From CAVXFS01 sp963761115 (GTDB lineage: Bacteria > Pseudomonadota > Gammaproteobacteria > Burkholderiales > Gallionellaceae): a DNA stretch of 64,000 nucleotides. Shown here one piece after another: positions 35,222 to 44,064 of this stretch; positions within the stretch are counted from its first letter, which is position 1, and each line of letters starts with the position of its first letter. A program made the position numbers and the translations under genes. The notes below the pieces were generated by a model, which saw nothing but the letters and a program-made list of their open reading frames with translations, had not been told where the DNA came from and did no database searches. Location of the stretch: NCBI GenBank assembly GCA_963761115.1, contig CAVXFS010000005.1, forward strand, positions 1 through 64,000, read 5' to 3'.

Positions 35222-36573
35222 GCAAAGATCGGCATACGAGCCCATGTGTTCTGGTGGTGGACGATGAACCGGACATCCTGGAGTTGATCGAGCTTACCCT
35301 GGGCCGCATGGGTTTGCGGGTCGAACGCGCTGCCAATGTAAGTGAGGCAGTGCAGCAGCTGGACAGCAAGTCGTTCGACCTGTGCCTGACGGATATGCGC
35401 ATGCCTGATGGCGATGGCCTGATGGTAGTACGCCATATCGTTGAGAACAGCCTGAAGGTCCCGGTGGCGGTGATCACTGCGCACGGAAACCTGGAAAATG
35501 CCATCTCGGTGCTCAAGGCAGGCGCGTTCGATTACCTGTCCAAGCCGGTCTCGCTGGAGCAATTGCGCGCGCTGGTCAAGGCGGCGCTTAAATTGTCCCA
35601 GCAGCCGGAAGGGATGCTGGATGGAACGCACAAACTGCTGGGAAGTTCTCCGGCCATAGAGAAGGTGCGCGACTTGATCGTGCGCGTGGCGCGTAGCCAG
35701 GCACCGGTGCATATCAGCGGCGAATCCGGCAGCGGCAAGGAGTTGGCCGCCAGATTGATCGTGGAGAATAGTGTGCGGCGTGACCAGCCGTTCATCGCGG
35801 TAAATTGCGGCGCGATCCCCGAAAACCTGATGGAAAGCGAATTCTTTGGCTACCGCAAGGGCGCCTTCACCGGCGCTGATGCGGACCGGGAAGGGTTTTT
35901 CCAGGCGGCCAATGGCGGCACGCTTTTTCTTGATGAAGTGGCGGACCTGCCTTTGCATATGCAGGTAAAGCTGCTGCGCGCGATCCAGGAGAAGATGGTG
36001 CGCAAGGTCGGCGCCACCCAGGAGGAGGCAGTGGATGCGCGCATCATCAGCGCGACCCATCGCTCGCTGGCGGAACTGGTGACCAAGGGCAGCTTTCGCC
36101 AGGACCTGTATTACCGCCTGAATGTGATCCCGTTGCAAATGCCGTCGCTACGGGAGATGCGTTCCGATATCGAAGAGATAGCCAGGACTCTCCTGGTTGC
36201 ATTGAGCGGTGGCGCTGCGGTGGATTTTTCGCCCGAGGCGCTGCAGACCCTGCGCCACTACGATTTTCCCGGCAATGTGCGTGAGCTCGAAAATATCATC
36301 GAGCGGGCCCTGGCATTGTGTGCCGATGGCATCATCACGCCGGGCGACCTGCATCTTGCCCCTGTCGATGCCGGCGAATCGACGGACATGCTGGATGCCA
36401 GCGGCAAGCACCCGCTTCCCGACTATCTCGACAAGATCGAGCGCGCGGCATTACTGGATGCGTTGCAGAAGACCGGATTCAACAGGACTGCCGCTGCCAA
36501 GTTGCTGGGCCTGTCCTTTCGCGCCATGCGCTACCGCATGGAGCGGCTGAATATCACCGACAAGGACGAGTGA
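35218..36573 (+). CDS. pilR: PilR-type sigma-54-dependent response regulator (TTG start)
   Basis: 451 aa. Start is TTG 35218, overlapping the pilS stop (TTGA); no ATG or GTG lies close by. Receiver domain: D15-D16, phosphoacceptor D59 in LCLTDMRMPDGDG, K109. AAA+ domain: Walker A GESGSGKE (168-175), the sigma-54 contact loop GAFTGA (215-220) and Walker B LFLDEVADLP. The C-terminus carries a Fis-type helix-turn-helix (FNRTAAAKLLGLSFRAMRYRME). PilR activates pilA and other type IV pilus genes with RNA polymerase-sigma-54. The pil structural genes are not in this window. Confidence 0.94.
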   Translation: MSKDRHTSPCVLVVDDEPDILELIELTLGRMGLRVERAANVSEAVQQLDSKSFDLCLTDMRMPDGDGLMVVRHIVENSLKVPVAVITAHGNLENAISVLKAGAFDYLSKPVSLEQLRALVKAALKLSQQPEGMLDGTHKLLGSSPAIEKVRDLIVRVARSQAPVHISGESGSGKELAARLIVENSVRRDQPFIAVNCGAIPENLMESEFFGYRKGAFTGADADREGFFQAANGGTLFLDEVADLPLHMQVKLLRAIQEKMVRKVGATQEEAVDARIISATHRSLAELVTKGSFRQDLYYRLNVIPLQMPSLREMRSDIEEIARTLLVALSGGAAVDFSPEALQTLRHYDFPGNVRELENIIERALALCADGIITPGDLHLAPVDAGESTDMLDASGKHPLPDYLDKIERAALLDALQKTGFNRTAAAKLLGLSFRAMRYRMERLNITDKDE

Positions 36574-36576
36574 TCG

Positions 36577-37140
36577 GTGCGGACCGGTGCGGACGGCTGG
36601 ATCAGCGGGGTGCGCAAGGTGGCTTCGGCCAACTGTGACAGCCGTCCGCGGGGAAGCGCAACAGAACTGCTGGTCATCCATAACATCAGCCTGCCGCCTG
36701 GCGAGTTTGGCGGCGATGCGATCGAGCGCCTGTTCACCAATGCGTTGCCGGTCGAAGAACATCCTTACTATGCCAGGTTGAACGGATTAAAGGTCTCCGC
36801 GCATTTCCTGATTCGCCGCAACGGCGAGATCGTCCAGTTCGTGTCCTGCAACATGCGTGCATGGCATGCGGGAGTTTCATCATGGTGCGGAAGATCCCGC
36901 TGCAATGATTTTTCCATTGGCGTGGAACTCGAGGGCAGTGATGAAACGCCGTTCGATGAACGCCAATATGACTCGTTGACCCGGTTGACGCGAGTGCTCA
37001 AGCGCAGCTATCCGCTGCGCGGCGTTGCCGGACATTCGGATATCTCGCCGGAACGCAAGACCGATCCCGGCCCCTGCTTTGACTGGGCGCGCTATCTTTC
37101 CTCGATTCGCAATTCCCTCCCGCACAACGTTGCTCTCTGA
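36577..37140 (+). CDS. ampD: 1,6-anhydro-N-acetylmuramyl-L-alanine amidase
   Basis: 187 aa starting at GTG 36577, three bases after pilR. Zinc ligands of the amidase_2 fold: H35 in LLVIHNISLPPGEFGG, H153 in VAGHSDISPERKTDPGPCF and D163. The segment CNMRAWHAGVSSWCGRSRCNDFSIGVELEG is the AmpD core. The enzyme cuts the anhydroMurNAc-peptide bond of recycled muropeptides in the cytoplasm, and in some bacteria controls AmpR/AmpC induction. No ampC or ampR is nearby, so recycling is the safe role. Confidence 0.95.
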   Translation: MRTGADGWISGVRKVASANCDSRPRGSATELLVIHNISLPPGEFGGDAIERLFTNALPVEEHPYYARLNGLKVSAHFLIRRNGEIVQFVSCNMRAWHAGVSSWCGRSRCNDFSIGVELEGSDETPFDERQYDSLTRLTRVLKRSYPLRGVAGHSDISPERKTDPGPCFDWARYLSSIRNSLPHNVAL

Positions 37141-37222
37141 GCATGGAACGGCCGGCAGCGGCGCATCTTGCCATGCACGGTTCCGGTGTTCGAAAGAAAA
37201 ATTATCCAGGACGAAAAACCGC

Positions 37223-37250
37223 TTGCATAAATTTCAATATGTACTAGAAT
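37223..37250 (+). promoter_or_regulatory. predicted nrdA promoter
   Basis: TTGCAT (37223-37228) and TAGAAT (37245-37250) form a sigma-70-like pair with a 16-base spacer, 98 bases before the nrdA start. The -10 lies inside the first NrdR-like box, fitting repression by NrdR. Confidence 0.6.
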
Positions 37251-37287
37251 TAGCTCAAATAAGCTAATAAAGCACTAGATGTAGTGG
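37241..37287 (+). promoter_or_regulatory. pair of putative NrdR boxes
   Basis: Box 1 (37241-37256, GTACTAGAATTAGCTC) and box 2 (37272-37287, GCACTAGATGTAGTGG) resemble the 16-base NrdR consensus ACACWATATATWGTGT. Box 2 matches 12 of 16 positions and contains the CACTA / TAGTG symmetry; box 1 is weaker. Start-to-start distance is 31 bases, about three helical turns, the spacing usual for paired NrdR sites ahead of ribonucleotide reductase genes. Confidence 0.72.
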
Positions 37288-37347
37288 TTTTGGTTTACTC
37301 TGGCTGAAGTTACCTGTCAGGCAGATCAGGCGAAGGGAGGGGGTTGG

Positions 37348-40206
37348 ATGTTGCAAGCTACAGAGAAAGTTGTTCCCATTTCAGATTCAGGGTTTGCTCA
37401 CGAGGTTTCCGAGCCAGCCGCTTCTTCAAGTTCCCAGTTTGACCAATACAATGTAGTTCGCCGCAACGGCTCTGTTGTTCCTTTCGAACCATCCAAGATC
37501 TCCATCGCCATGACCAAGGCCTTCATCGCCGTGAACGGCGGGCAGGGAGCGGCTTCTGCGCGCGTGCGCGAACTGGTGGGGCAAATGACGGAGGCCGTCG
37601 TTGGTGCGCTGGTCCGTCGTCAGCCGCATGGGGGTACGCTGCATATCGAGGATATACAGGATCAGGTCGAATTGTCGTTGATGCGTTCCGGCGAACACGA
37701 TGTGGCGCGTGCCTATGTGTTGTACCGCGAGGATCGCGCGCGGGAGCGCGCCAGGACGAAAAAGGAACAACCTGCGAATGTCATCCGCGTAAAAGTTGCC
37801 GGCGAATCGCGTCCGCTGGATGTTGCCGGTCTGGAAGGCATCATCAAGGCTTCCTGTGCCGGATTGGGTGACGTGGTCGATGCTGCGCAGATACTCAAGT
37901 TCACGCTGAAGGATCTGTATGACGGCGTGCCGATAGAGGAGGTGCGAAAATGCACCATCCTGTCCGCGCGTTCGCTGATCGAGCTCGACCCGGCTTATGG
38001 GTTCGTTACGGCGCGGCTGTTACTGAACAACATCTGCTGCGAGGTACTGGGCGAGGAAATCGAGCAGGCCGGGATGGTCGGCCGTTATGCCGAATATTTT
38101 CCATCGTTCATCAAGCACGGTATCGAGGCGGAATTGCTGGATGAGGAACTCGGCCGTTTCGACCTGCAGCGCCTGGCCAGCGAACTGGACGCAAGCCGCG
38201 ACATGCAATTCAGTTATCTTGGCTTGCAGACTTTGTATGACCGCTATTTCCTGCACATCGAGGGGCGGCGCATCGAATTGCCGCAGGCGTTCTTCATGCG
38301 CGTGGCGATGGGACTGGCGCTCAAGGAGATCGACCGCGAAGCGCGCGCCATCGAGTTCTATAACCTGCTGTCCAGTTTTGATTTCATGAGTTCGACGCCG
38401 ACCCTGTTCAATTCAGGGACCCGCCGTTCGCAGTTGTCATCCTGTTACCTGACCACGGTGAACGACGACCTCGATTCCATATATGAAGCGGTCAAGGAAA
38501 ATGCCCTGCTGGCCAAATATGCGGGCGGTCTGGGCAATGACTGGACCAACGTGCGCGCGCTCGGCAGCCACATCAAGGGCACCAACGGAAAATCGCAAGG
38601 CGTAGTGCCGTTCCTCAAGGTGGTGAACGATACTGCCGTGGCCGTCAACCAGGGTGGCAAGCGCAAGGGTGCGGTATGCGCCTACCTGGAAACCTGGCAC
38701 ATGGACGTCGAAGAGTTTCTCGAACTGCGCAAGAACACGGGAGATGACCGGCGCCGCACGCACGACATGAATACGGCGAACTGGATTCCCGACCTGTTCA
38801 TGAAGCGCGTGATGGAAGGCGGCGAGTGGACATTGTTCTCGCCCTCGGACTGCCCGGATCTGCACGACAAGTTTGGCGCGGAATTCGAGAGCGCCTATCT
38901 CGGTTATGAAGCCAAGGCCGCCAGCGGCGAACTCAAGCTGTTCAGGAAGATCCCGGCGCAAGGACTGTGGCGCAAGATGCTGACCATGCTGTTCGAGACC
39001 GGCCATCCCTGGATCACTTTCAAGGACCCGTGCAATATCCGCTCGCCGCAGCAGCATGTCGGCGTGGTGCACAGTTCCAACCTGTGCACTGAGATCACCC
39101 TGAATACCTCGGATTCCGAGATCGCGGTCTGCAACCTGGGTTCGGTCAACCTGGTAGCGCATCTGTATCCAAAGGACCATGAACATGCCGGGCAACTGGA
39201 TCACGACAAGCTCAAGCGCACCATTACAACGGCGATGCGCATGCTGGACAATGTGATCGATATCAATTACTACGCCGTCGGCAAGGCGCGCAACGCCAAT
39301 CTCAAACATCGCCCGGTCGGGTTGGGCATCATGGGTTTCCAGGATTGCCTGCACGAGCTACGCGTGCCCTATGCTTCCGGCGGCGCGATCGAGTTTGCCG
39401 ACGGCTCGATGGAGGCGGTGTGCTATTACGCTTATTGGGCCTCCACCGAGCTGGCCAGGGAACGCGGCCGCTATCCGAGCTATCACGGCAGCCTGTGGGA
39501 CCAGGACATCCTGCCGCAGGACACGCTGGGGTTGCTGCGCAAGTCCCGTGGCGGTTATGTCGAGGTGGACGAATCTGCCACTATGGACTGGGATGCCCTG
39601 CGCGCGCGCATCAAGCAGTACGGCATGCGCAATTCCAATTGCATTGCCATCGCGCCCACCGCGACCATCTCGAACATCATCGGCGTATCGGCCTGCATCG
39701 AGCCAACCTACCAGAACCTGTTCGTCAAATCGAACCTGTCCGGCGAGTTCACCATGATCAATGCATACCTGGTGAACGACCTTAAGCGTCTGGGACTGTG
39801 GGACGAGGTGATGATCTCCGACCTGAAATATTTCGATGGCAGCCTGTCCAAGATCGACCGCATACCGACGGAATTGCGCAGTCTTTACGCCACCGCTTTC
39901 GAGGTCGAGCCGCAATGGCTGATCGAGGCGGCGTCCCGCCGCCAGAAATGGATAGACCAGGCGCAGTCGTTGAATATCTACATGTCCGGCGTGTCCGGGC
40001 GCAAGCTGGACGAGACATACAAGCTGGCCTGGCTGCGCGGTCTGAAAACAACGTACTACCTGCGCACGCTGGGAGCGACATCGGCCGAGAAATCGACGGG
40101 TCGCGCAGGCGCGCTGAACGCGGTCTCGAATGGTGGAGACGCCGCAGAATCAGAAGAAAACAAGTTTTGTTCGATTGACAATCCCGATTGCGAAGCCTGC
40201 CAATAG
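37348..40206 (+). CDS. nrdA: class Ia ribonucleoside-diphosphate reductase, alpha subunit
   Basis: 952 aa from ATG 37348, behind a GAAGGGAGGGGG ribosome binding site. It has an N-terminal ATP-cone (VVRRNGSVVPFEPSKISIAMTKAF, about 34-57) for allosteric control, the reductase core with SSCYLTTVNDDLDSIY, SNLCTEITLN and PTATISNIIGVSACIEP, and the C-terminal redox pair FCSIDNPDCEACQ. It reduces ribonucleoside diphosphates to dNDPs with NrdB. The length is greater than E. coli NrdA (761 aa) because of N-terminal extension; a second cone-like region (about 145-240, KVAGESRPLDVAGLEGIIKA) may be present. nrdB follows 101 bases later. Confidence 0.96.
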   Translation: MLQATEKVVPISDSGFAHEVSEPAASSSSQFDQYNVVRRNGSVVPFEPSKISIAMTKAFIAVNGGQGAASARVRELVGQMTEAVVGALVRRQPHGGTLHIEDIQDQVELSLMRSGEHDVARAYVLYREDRARERARTKKEQPANVIRVKVAGESRPLDVAGLEGIIKASCAGLGDVVDAAQILKFTLKDLYDGVPIEEVRKCTILSARSLIELDPAYGFVTARLLLNNICCEVLGEEIEQAGMVGRYAEYFPSFIKHGIEAELLDEELGRFDLQRLASELDASRDMQFSYLGLQTLYDRYFLHIEGRRIELPQAFFMRVAMGLALKEIDREARAIEFYNLLSSFDFMSSTPTLFNSGTRRSQLSSCYLTTVNDDLDSIYEAVKENALLAKYAGGLGNDWTNVRALGSHIKGTNGKSQGVVPFLKVVNDTAVAVNQGGKRKGAVCAYLETWHMDVEEFLELRKNTGDDRRRTHDMNTANWIPDLFMKRVMEGGEWTLFSPSDCPDLHDKFGAEFESAYLGYEAKAASGELKLFRKIPAQGLWRKMLTMLFETGHPWITFKDPCNIRSPQQHVGVVHSSNLCTEITLNTSDSEIAVCNLGSVNLVAHLYPKDHEHAGQLDHDKLKRTITTAMRMLDNVIDINYYAVGKARNANLKHRPVGLGIMGFQDCLHELRVPYASGGAIEFADGSMEAVCYYAYWASTELARERGRYPSYHGSLWDQDILPQDTLGLLRKSRGGYVEVDESATMDWDALRARIKQYGMRNSNCIAIAPTATISNIIGVSACIEPTYQNLFVKSNLSGEFTMINAYLVNDLKRLGLWDEVMISDLKYFDGSLSKIDRIPTELRSLYATAFEVEPQWLIEAASRRQKWIDQAQSLNIYMSGVSGRKLDETYKLAWLRGLKTTYYLRTLGATSAEKSTGRAGALNAVSNGGDAAESEENKFCSIDNPDCEACQ

Positions 40207-40307
40207 GCAGGTTCCGTACTCTGGATCCAGGTGCAAGTTGGCTGGTGAAGCCACAGCTGGAATTGGGACCGCGTTGCGGATAACGCAAGACATGGAAGGG
40301 AAAGATA

Positions 40308-41465
40308 ATGCTGGCATTCGATGATGATATGGCTACTGCCGAAATGCCCATGAGTTTGCGCACTGCGTCTACAGGGGCGGGCGCTGCCAGGGGTAATGCC
40401 GGATCGGTTGACGATGAAATCGACTATACCATCGCATCCACGAGTACCGGCCGGATTCGCGTGGAAGACAAGCGCATCATCAATTGCAGTGCAGACGTGA
40501 ACCAGTTGGTGCCGTTCAAGTACAAATGGGCGTGGGAGAAATACATTTCCGCGTGCGCCAATCACTGGATGCCCCAGGAAGTGAACATGTCCGCCGACAT
40601 CGCGCTGTGGAAGAATCCGGACGGCCTGACCGATGACGAGCGGCGTCTGGTCAAGCGTAACCTGGGTTTCTTCACCACCGCCGACAGCCTTGCCGCAAAC
40701 AACATCGTGCTGGGTACTTATCGCCATATCAGCAATCCGGAATGCAGGCAGTTCCTGTTGCGGCAGGCCTTTGAAGAGGCCATCCATACGCATGCCTATC
40801 AGTACATCGTGGAAAGCCTCGGGCTGGACGAGGGTGAAGTGTTCAATGCCTATCACGAGATCGGCAGCATACGTGACAAGGATGAATTCCTGATCCCGTT
40901 CATCGATACGCTGACCAATCCTGAATTCCAGACCGGCACGCCGGAGAACGACCAGAAATTGCTTAAGAGCCTGATCGTGTTCGCATGCATCATGGAGGGG
41001 TTGTTCTTTTATGTAGGTTTCGTGCAGATCCTGGCGTTGGGCAGACAGAACAAAATGACCGGCGCTGCCGAGCAGTACCAATATATTTTACGCGACGAAT
41101 CCATGCACCTGAATTTCGGGGTGGATGTGATCAACCAGATCAAGCTGGAAAACCCGCATCTGTGGACCGCAGAATTCCGCGAGGAAGTTTGCGGCCTGAT
41201 ACGGAAGGGCGTGGAGCTGGAATACAGCTATGCCGAAGACACGATGCCGCGCGGCGTATTGGGTTTGAATGCCGGCATGTTCAAGGAGTATCTGCGGTTT
41301 ATCGCCAACCGTCGCTGCCAGCAGATCGGCGTGGATCTGCTGTATCCGGGAGCAAGCAATCCGTTCCCGTGGATGGCGGAAATGATAGACCTGAAAAAAG
41401 AGAAGAATTTTTTCGAGACCAGGGTAACGGAATACCAGACAGGTGGAGCGTTATCCTGGGATTAG
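40308..41465 (+). CDS. nrdB: class Ia ribonucleoside-diphosphate reductase, beta subunit
   Basis: 385 aa. The diiron ligands are all present: D126 (FFTTADSLA), E157 and H160 (FEEAIH), then E in MEGLFF and E/H in RDESMH. The radical tyrosine equivalent to E. coli Y122 is Y164 in THAYQYIV, with the same spacing to the ligands. So this is a normal tyrosyl-radical diiron subunit. Residues 1-60 are a poorly conserved, probably flexible, extension. The C-terminus, which should bind NrdA, ends YQTGGALSWD. Co-transcribed with nrdA from the NrdR-type promoter. Confidence 0.96.
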   Translation: MLAFDDDMATAEMPMSLRTASTGAGAARGNAGSVDDEIDYTIASTSTGRIRVEDKRIINCSADVNQLVPFKYKWAWEKYISACANHWMPQEVNMSADIALWKNPDGLTDDERRLVKRNLGFFTTADSLAANNIVLGTYRHISNPECRQFLLRQAFEEAIHTHAYQYIVESLGLDEGEVFNAYHEIGSIRDKDEFLIPFIDTLTNPEFQTGTPENDQKLLKSLIVFACIMEGLFFYVGFVQILALGRQNKMTGAAEQYQYILRDESMHLNFGVDVINQIKLENPHLWTAEFREEVCGLIRKGVELEYSYAEDTMPRGVLGLNAGMFKEYLRFIANRRCQQIGVDLLYPGASNPFPWMAEMIDLKKEKNFFETRVTEYQTGGALSWD

Positions 41466-41467
41466 CG

Positions 41468-41489
41468 AATTTGGCCAATTGGCCAAATT
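41468..41489. repeat. 22-base perfect palindrome after nrdB
   Basis: The sequence AATTTGGCCAATTGGCCAAATT is its own exact reverse complement and starts three bases after the nrdB stop. It has no T run, so it is not a standard terminator. It could be a transcript-end hairpin or a site for a dimeric regulator of the downstream histone-like gene. Confidence 0.7.
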
Positions 41490-41647
41490 GCAGGAATATA
41501 TGTCGAGGGCTGGTAATGCAATGCCATCGACTGAGGAGCCAACACGGCAATCGTTGGCTAACGGGCTTCGGACACGTCGCATAGCGTCGTGCTGGAGGGT
41601 GTAGTTGTTGTTAGTGTTGTTTCCTTAACTTAAACAAGGAGGTTGAA

Positions 41648-42316
41648 ATGGTAGCAGCAAAGAAAGCCAAACCTGCGGCAAAGAAAGCCGCACCCAGGAA
41701 GGCTGCAGCAAAAAAGCCGGCAGCCAAGAAGAAGGTTGCAGCTAAAAAGCCAGTAGCCAAGAAGAAAGTTGCAGCGAAGAAGCCAGCAGCCAAGAAGAAA
41801 GTTGCAGCTAAAAAGCCAGTAGCCAAGAAGAAAGTTGCAGCGAAGAAGCCAGCAGCCAAGAAGAAAGTTGCAGCTAAAAAGCCAGCAGCCAAGAAGAAGG
41901 TTGCAGCGAAGAAGCCAGCAGCCAAGAAAAAAGCTGTAGCAAAGAAGCCGGCAGCTAGAAAGGCCGCAGCTAAAAAGCCGGCAGCCAAGAAGAAGGTTGC
42001 AGCGAAAAAGCCGGCAGCTAGAAAGGCCGCAGCGAAAAAGCCGGCAGCCAAGAAGAAGGCTGTAGCGAAGAAGCCGGCAGCTAGAAAGGCCGCAGCTAAA
42101 AAGCCGGCAGCCAAGAAAAAGGCCGCAGCGAAAAAGCCGGCAGCCAAGAAAAAGGCTGTAGCAAAGAAGCCGGCAGCTAAAAAGGCCGCTCCGGCCAAGA
42201 AACCTGCGGCCAGGCCTGCACCTGCAGCGGCAGCGCCGGCTCCTTCTGCTCCGGCTCCCGTGCGTCCGGCGACAACCTGGCCTTTTCCTACGCCAGGCAT
42301 CAGCAAGCCGAACTGA
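41648..42316 (+). CDS. histone H1-like Lys/Ala/Pro-rich DNA-binding protein
   Basis: 222 aa from ATG 41648 behind a strong ribosome binding site, AAGGAGGTTGAA. Nearly the whole protein is made of near-identical units of the type AAKKKVAAKKP, 11 residues (33 bases) long, with variants carrying RKAAAKKPAAK. The last 40 residues are Ala/Pro-rich and end in a short unique tail (ATTWPFPTPGISKPN). This composition is that of eukaryote-like H1 tails and bacterial nucleoid proteins such as Bordetella BpH1 and Pseudomonas AlgP. It should bind DNA nonspecifically. The tandem DNA repeats make it prone to length change by slippage. Confidence 0.9.
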   Translation: MVAAKKAKPAAKKAAPRKAAAKKPAAKKKVAAKKPVAKKKVAAKKPAAKKKVAAKKPVAKKKVAAKKPAAKKKVAAKKPAAKKKVAAKKPAAKKKAVAKKPAARKAAAKKPAAKKKVAAKKPAARKAAAKKPAAKKKAVAKKPAARKAAAKKPAAKKKAAAKKPAAKKKAVAKKPAAKKAAPAKKPAARPAPAAAAPAPSAPAPVRPATTWPFPTPGISKPN

Positions 42317-42704
42317 TGGGAATGGGGACTGTGGAGACGGCCTCTAGGTTAAGTTAACGGAGGCTGTCCTCAGTTTCACGCGGTTGTTATGCTGGGCGCG
42401 CTGGATGGAAGTCCATGTGCGCTCATTTTTGCCAGCAGCATGCTGGCATGAACTCCTGTCCGCTTTCAAACAGCGTCGATCAATTGGGACGCTGCAGCAA
42501 AGCCATATTTGGACCGGTGGGGTTTGTTGCCCCCTGCAGAAAGATCCTTTCGCTATAATCGAACGATATACAGCGAGATGGGCGCAGCGTTGTTCCTGTC
42601 TGTGCGTTCATTGTCCCTCCCTCGGCACGCGCGATCTCCTGCGCACTGCCAACGGCGCCAATTTTTCTGGCTGCAACGATAGTGGTCATGCCCTTTGAAT
42701 ACTG
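42317..42704. other. 388-base intergenic region before pabB
   Basis: Holds a weak hairpin after the histone-like gene (GACGGCCTC near 42340 against GGAGGCTGTC near 42360, no T run), a good -10 element TATAAT at 42555-42560 with no matching -35, and, on the - strand, a short frame from ATG 42689 starting MTTIVAARKIGAVG. The + strand 104-codon frame at 42384-42698 has no family likeness and is probably chance. Confidence 0.5.
42555..42560 (+). promoter_or_regulatory. possible pabB -10 element
   Basis: A perfect TATAAT lies 145 bases upstream of the pabB start. The expected -35 position (42532-42537, CCCTGC) is poor, so this promoter would be weak or activator-dependent. Confidence 0.4.
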
Positions 42705-44060
42705 ATGCAATACAGCTCTCCTCTACCCTATAGCGCAGACGCTGCTGCCATTTACGCGGCCATCGCCGACCTGCCCTGGGCTGTGTGGCTGGATAGCGCG
42801 GGAATGGGGCGCCACGATATCCTGTGCGCGCAACCAGCGGTGACGCTGGTTACGCGCGGCATGGATACCGAGATAACCGACGCTTCCGGGGTACGCCATG
42901 CAACTGAAGATCCGTTCGCCTTGCTGCGGGAGCAACTGGGCGACCCCGCAGACAACCTGGCCAACATTCCATTTGCGGGCGGTGCGCTGGGTTATTGGAG
43001 CTACGATCTGGCGCGTCGGACGACGGGACTGCGGCGACAGTCGGCTGCAGCAGACAGCGTGCCTGACATGGCGATCGGCATCTATGACTGGGCCATCGTG
43101 TTGGACCATCAGCGAAAAACTGCGCATCTGGTGTCGCAGTTGCGGTTCGACGAAACAGAACACCGGTTGCCGAAAATTCTTGCACGCTTGCAGCGGGTAG
43201 CTGCGCAGTCTGCTGCACCATTCAGCGTGCAAGAGGAAATCAGCTCCAATCTCACTTTTCAAAACTATGCTGCTGCATTCGCGCAAGTCCAGGATTATTT
43301 GCAGGCAGGAGACTGCTACCAGATCAATCTTGCACAACGTTTCAGTGCCGGTGCCACGGGCGATGCCCTGGTTGCCTATCTCGGGCTGCGCAAGCTCAGT
43401 CCCGCCCCGTATTCTGCCTTTCTCAACCTGCCGCAGTTACAGGTGTTGTGTGCCTCGCCGGAACGATTTCTGAGAGTGCACGATGGCAGCGTGGAAACCA
43501 GGCCGATCAAGGGCACCCGCCCGCGCAACAGCGATCAGTTACTGGATCGCATGCTTGCGGAGGATTTGCGCAGCCACCCGAAGGACCGGGCGGAAAACCT
43601 GATGATCGTCGATCTGCTGCGCAATGACCTCGGCAAAAGTTGCGTTCCGGGTTCGGTGCGCGTGCCGAAATTGTTCGAAGTGGAAAGTTACGCCAGCGTA
43701 CATCACCTGGTCAGCACGGTGGTGGGTAAGCTGGCGGCAGGGCGCGATGCCTTGCATGTCCTGCGCGACTGCTTCCCGGGTGGCTCGGTCACCGGGGCGC
43801 CCAAACTGCGTGCCATGCAGATCATCGAGCAACTGGAGCCGCATCCGCGCGGCATCTACTGTGGTGCAATAGGTTATGTCGGCTTCGATGGCAACATGGA
43901 CAGCAACATCGTGATCCGCACGCTGGTTTACACTAACGGGAAGATTCATTGCTGGGCCGGCGGCGGTATCGTGGCGGATTCGGAAGTGGCGGCGGAATAT
44001 CAGGAGACGCTGGACAAGGCCGGGGCAATGATCGAATTGATGGAAAGATACAGGAGCTGA
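42705..44060 (+). CDS. pabB: aminodeoxychorismate synthase component I
   Basis: 451 aa, the normal size of stand-alone PabB. The chorismate-binding core shows GDCYQINLAQRF, RPIKGTRPR (the PIKGT lysine that distinguishes PabB from anthranilate synthase), DLRSHPKDRAENLMIVDLLRNDLG and DCFPGGSVTGAPKLRAM. The enzyme converts chorismate plus ammonia (from PabA) to 4-amino-4-deoxychorismate for folate synthesis. pabA and pabC are not beside it; the protein has no C-terminal lyase fusion. A pirin gene follows 4 bases later, so the two share a transcript. Confidence 0.94.
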   Translation: MQYSSPLPYSADAAAIYAAIADLPWAVWLDSAGMGRHDILCAQPAVTLVTRGMDTEITDASGVRHATEDPFALLREQLGDPADNLANIPFAGGALGYWSYDLARRTTGLRRQSAAADSVPDMAIGIYDWAIVLDHQRKTAHLVSQLRFDETEHRLPKILARLQRVAAQSAAPFSVQEEISSNLTFQNYAAAFAQVQDYLQAGDCYQINLAQRFSAGATGDALVAYLGLRKLSPAPYSAFLNLPQLQVLCASPERFLRVHDGSVETRPIKGTRPRNSDQLLDRMLAEDLRSHPKDRAENLMIVDLLRNDLGKSCVPGSVRVPKLFEVESYASVHHLVSTVVGKLAAGRDALHVLRDCFPGGSVTGAPKLRAMQIIEQLEPHPRGIYCGAIGYVGFDGNMDSNIVIRTLVYTNGKIHCWAGGGIVADSEVAAEYQETLDKAGAMIELMERYRS

Positions 44061-44064
44061 ACTG

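Noticed and set aside
41611..42306. A 231-codon - strand frame with Ala/Phe repeats
   Set aside because: Exact antisense of the histone H1-like repeat gene; the + strand has the ribosome binding site and a known composition.
42384..42698. A 104-codon + strand frame before pabB
   Set aside because: Cys/Trp-rich with no family pattern, no ribosome binding site and overlapping a likely promoter.
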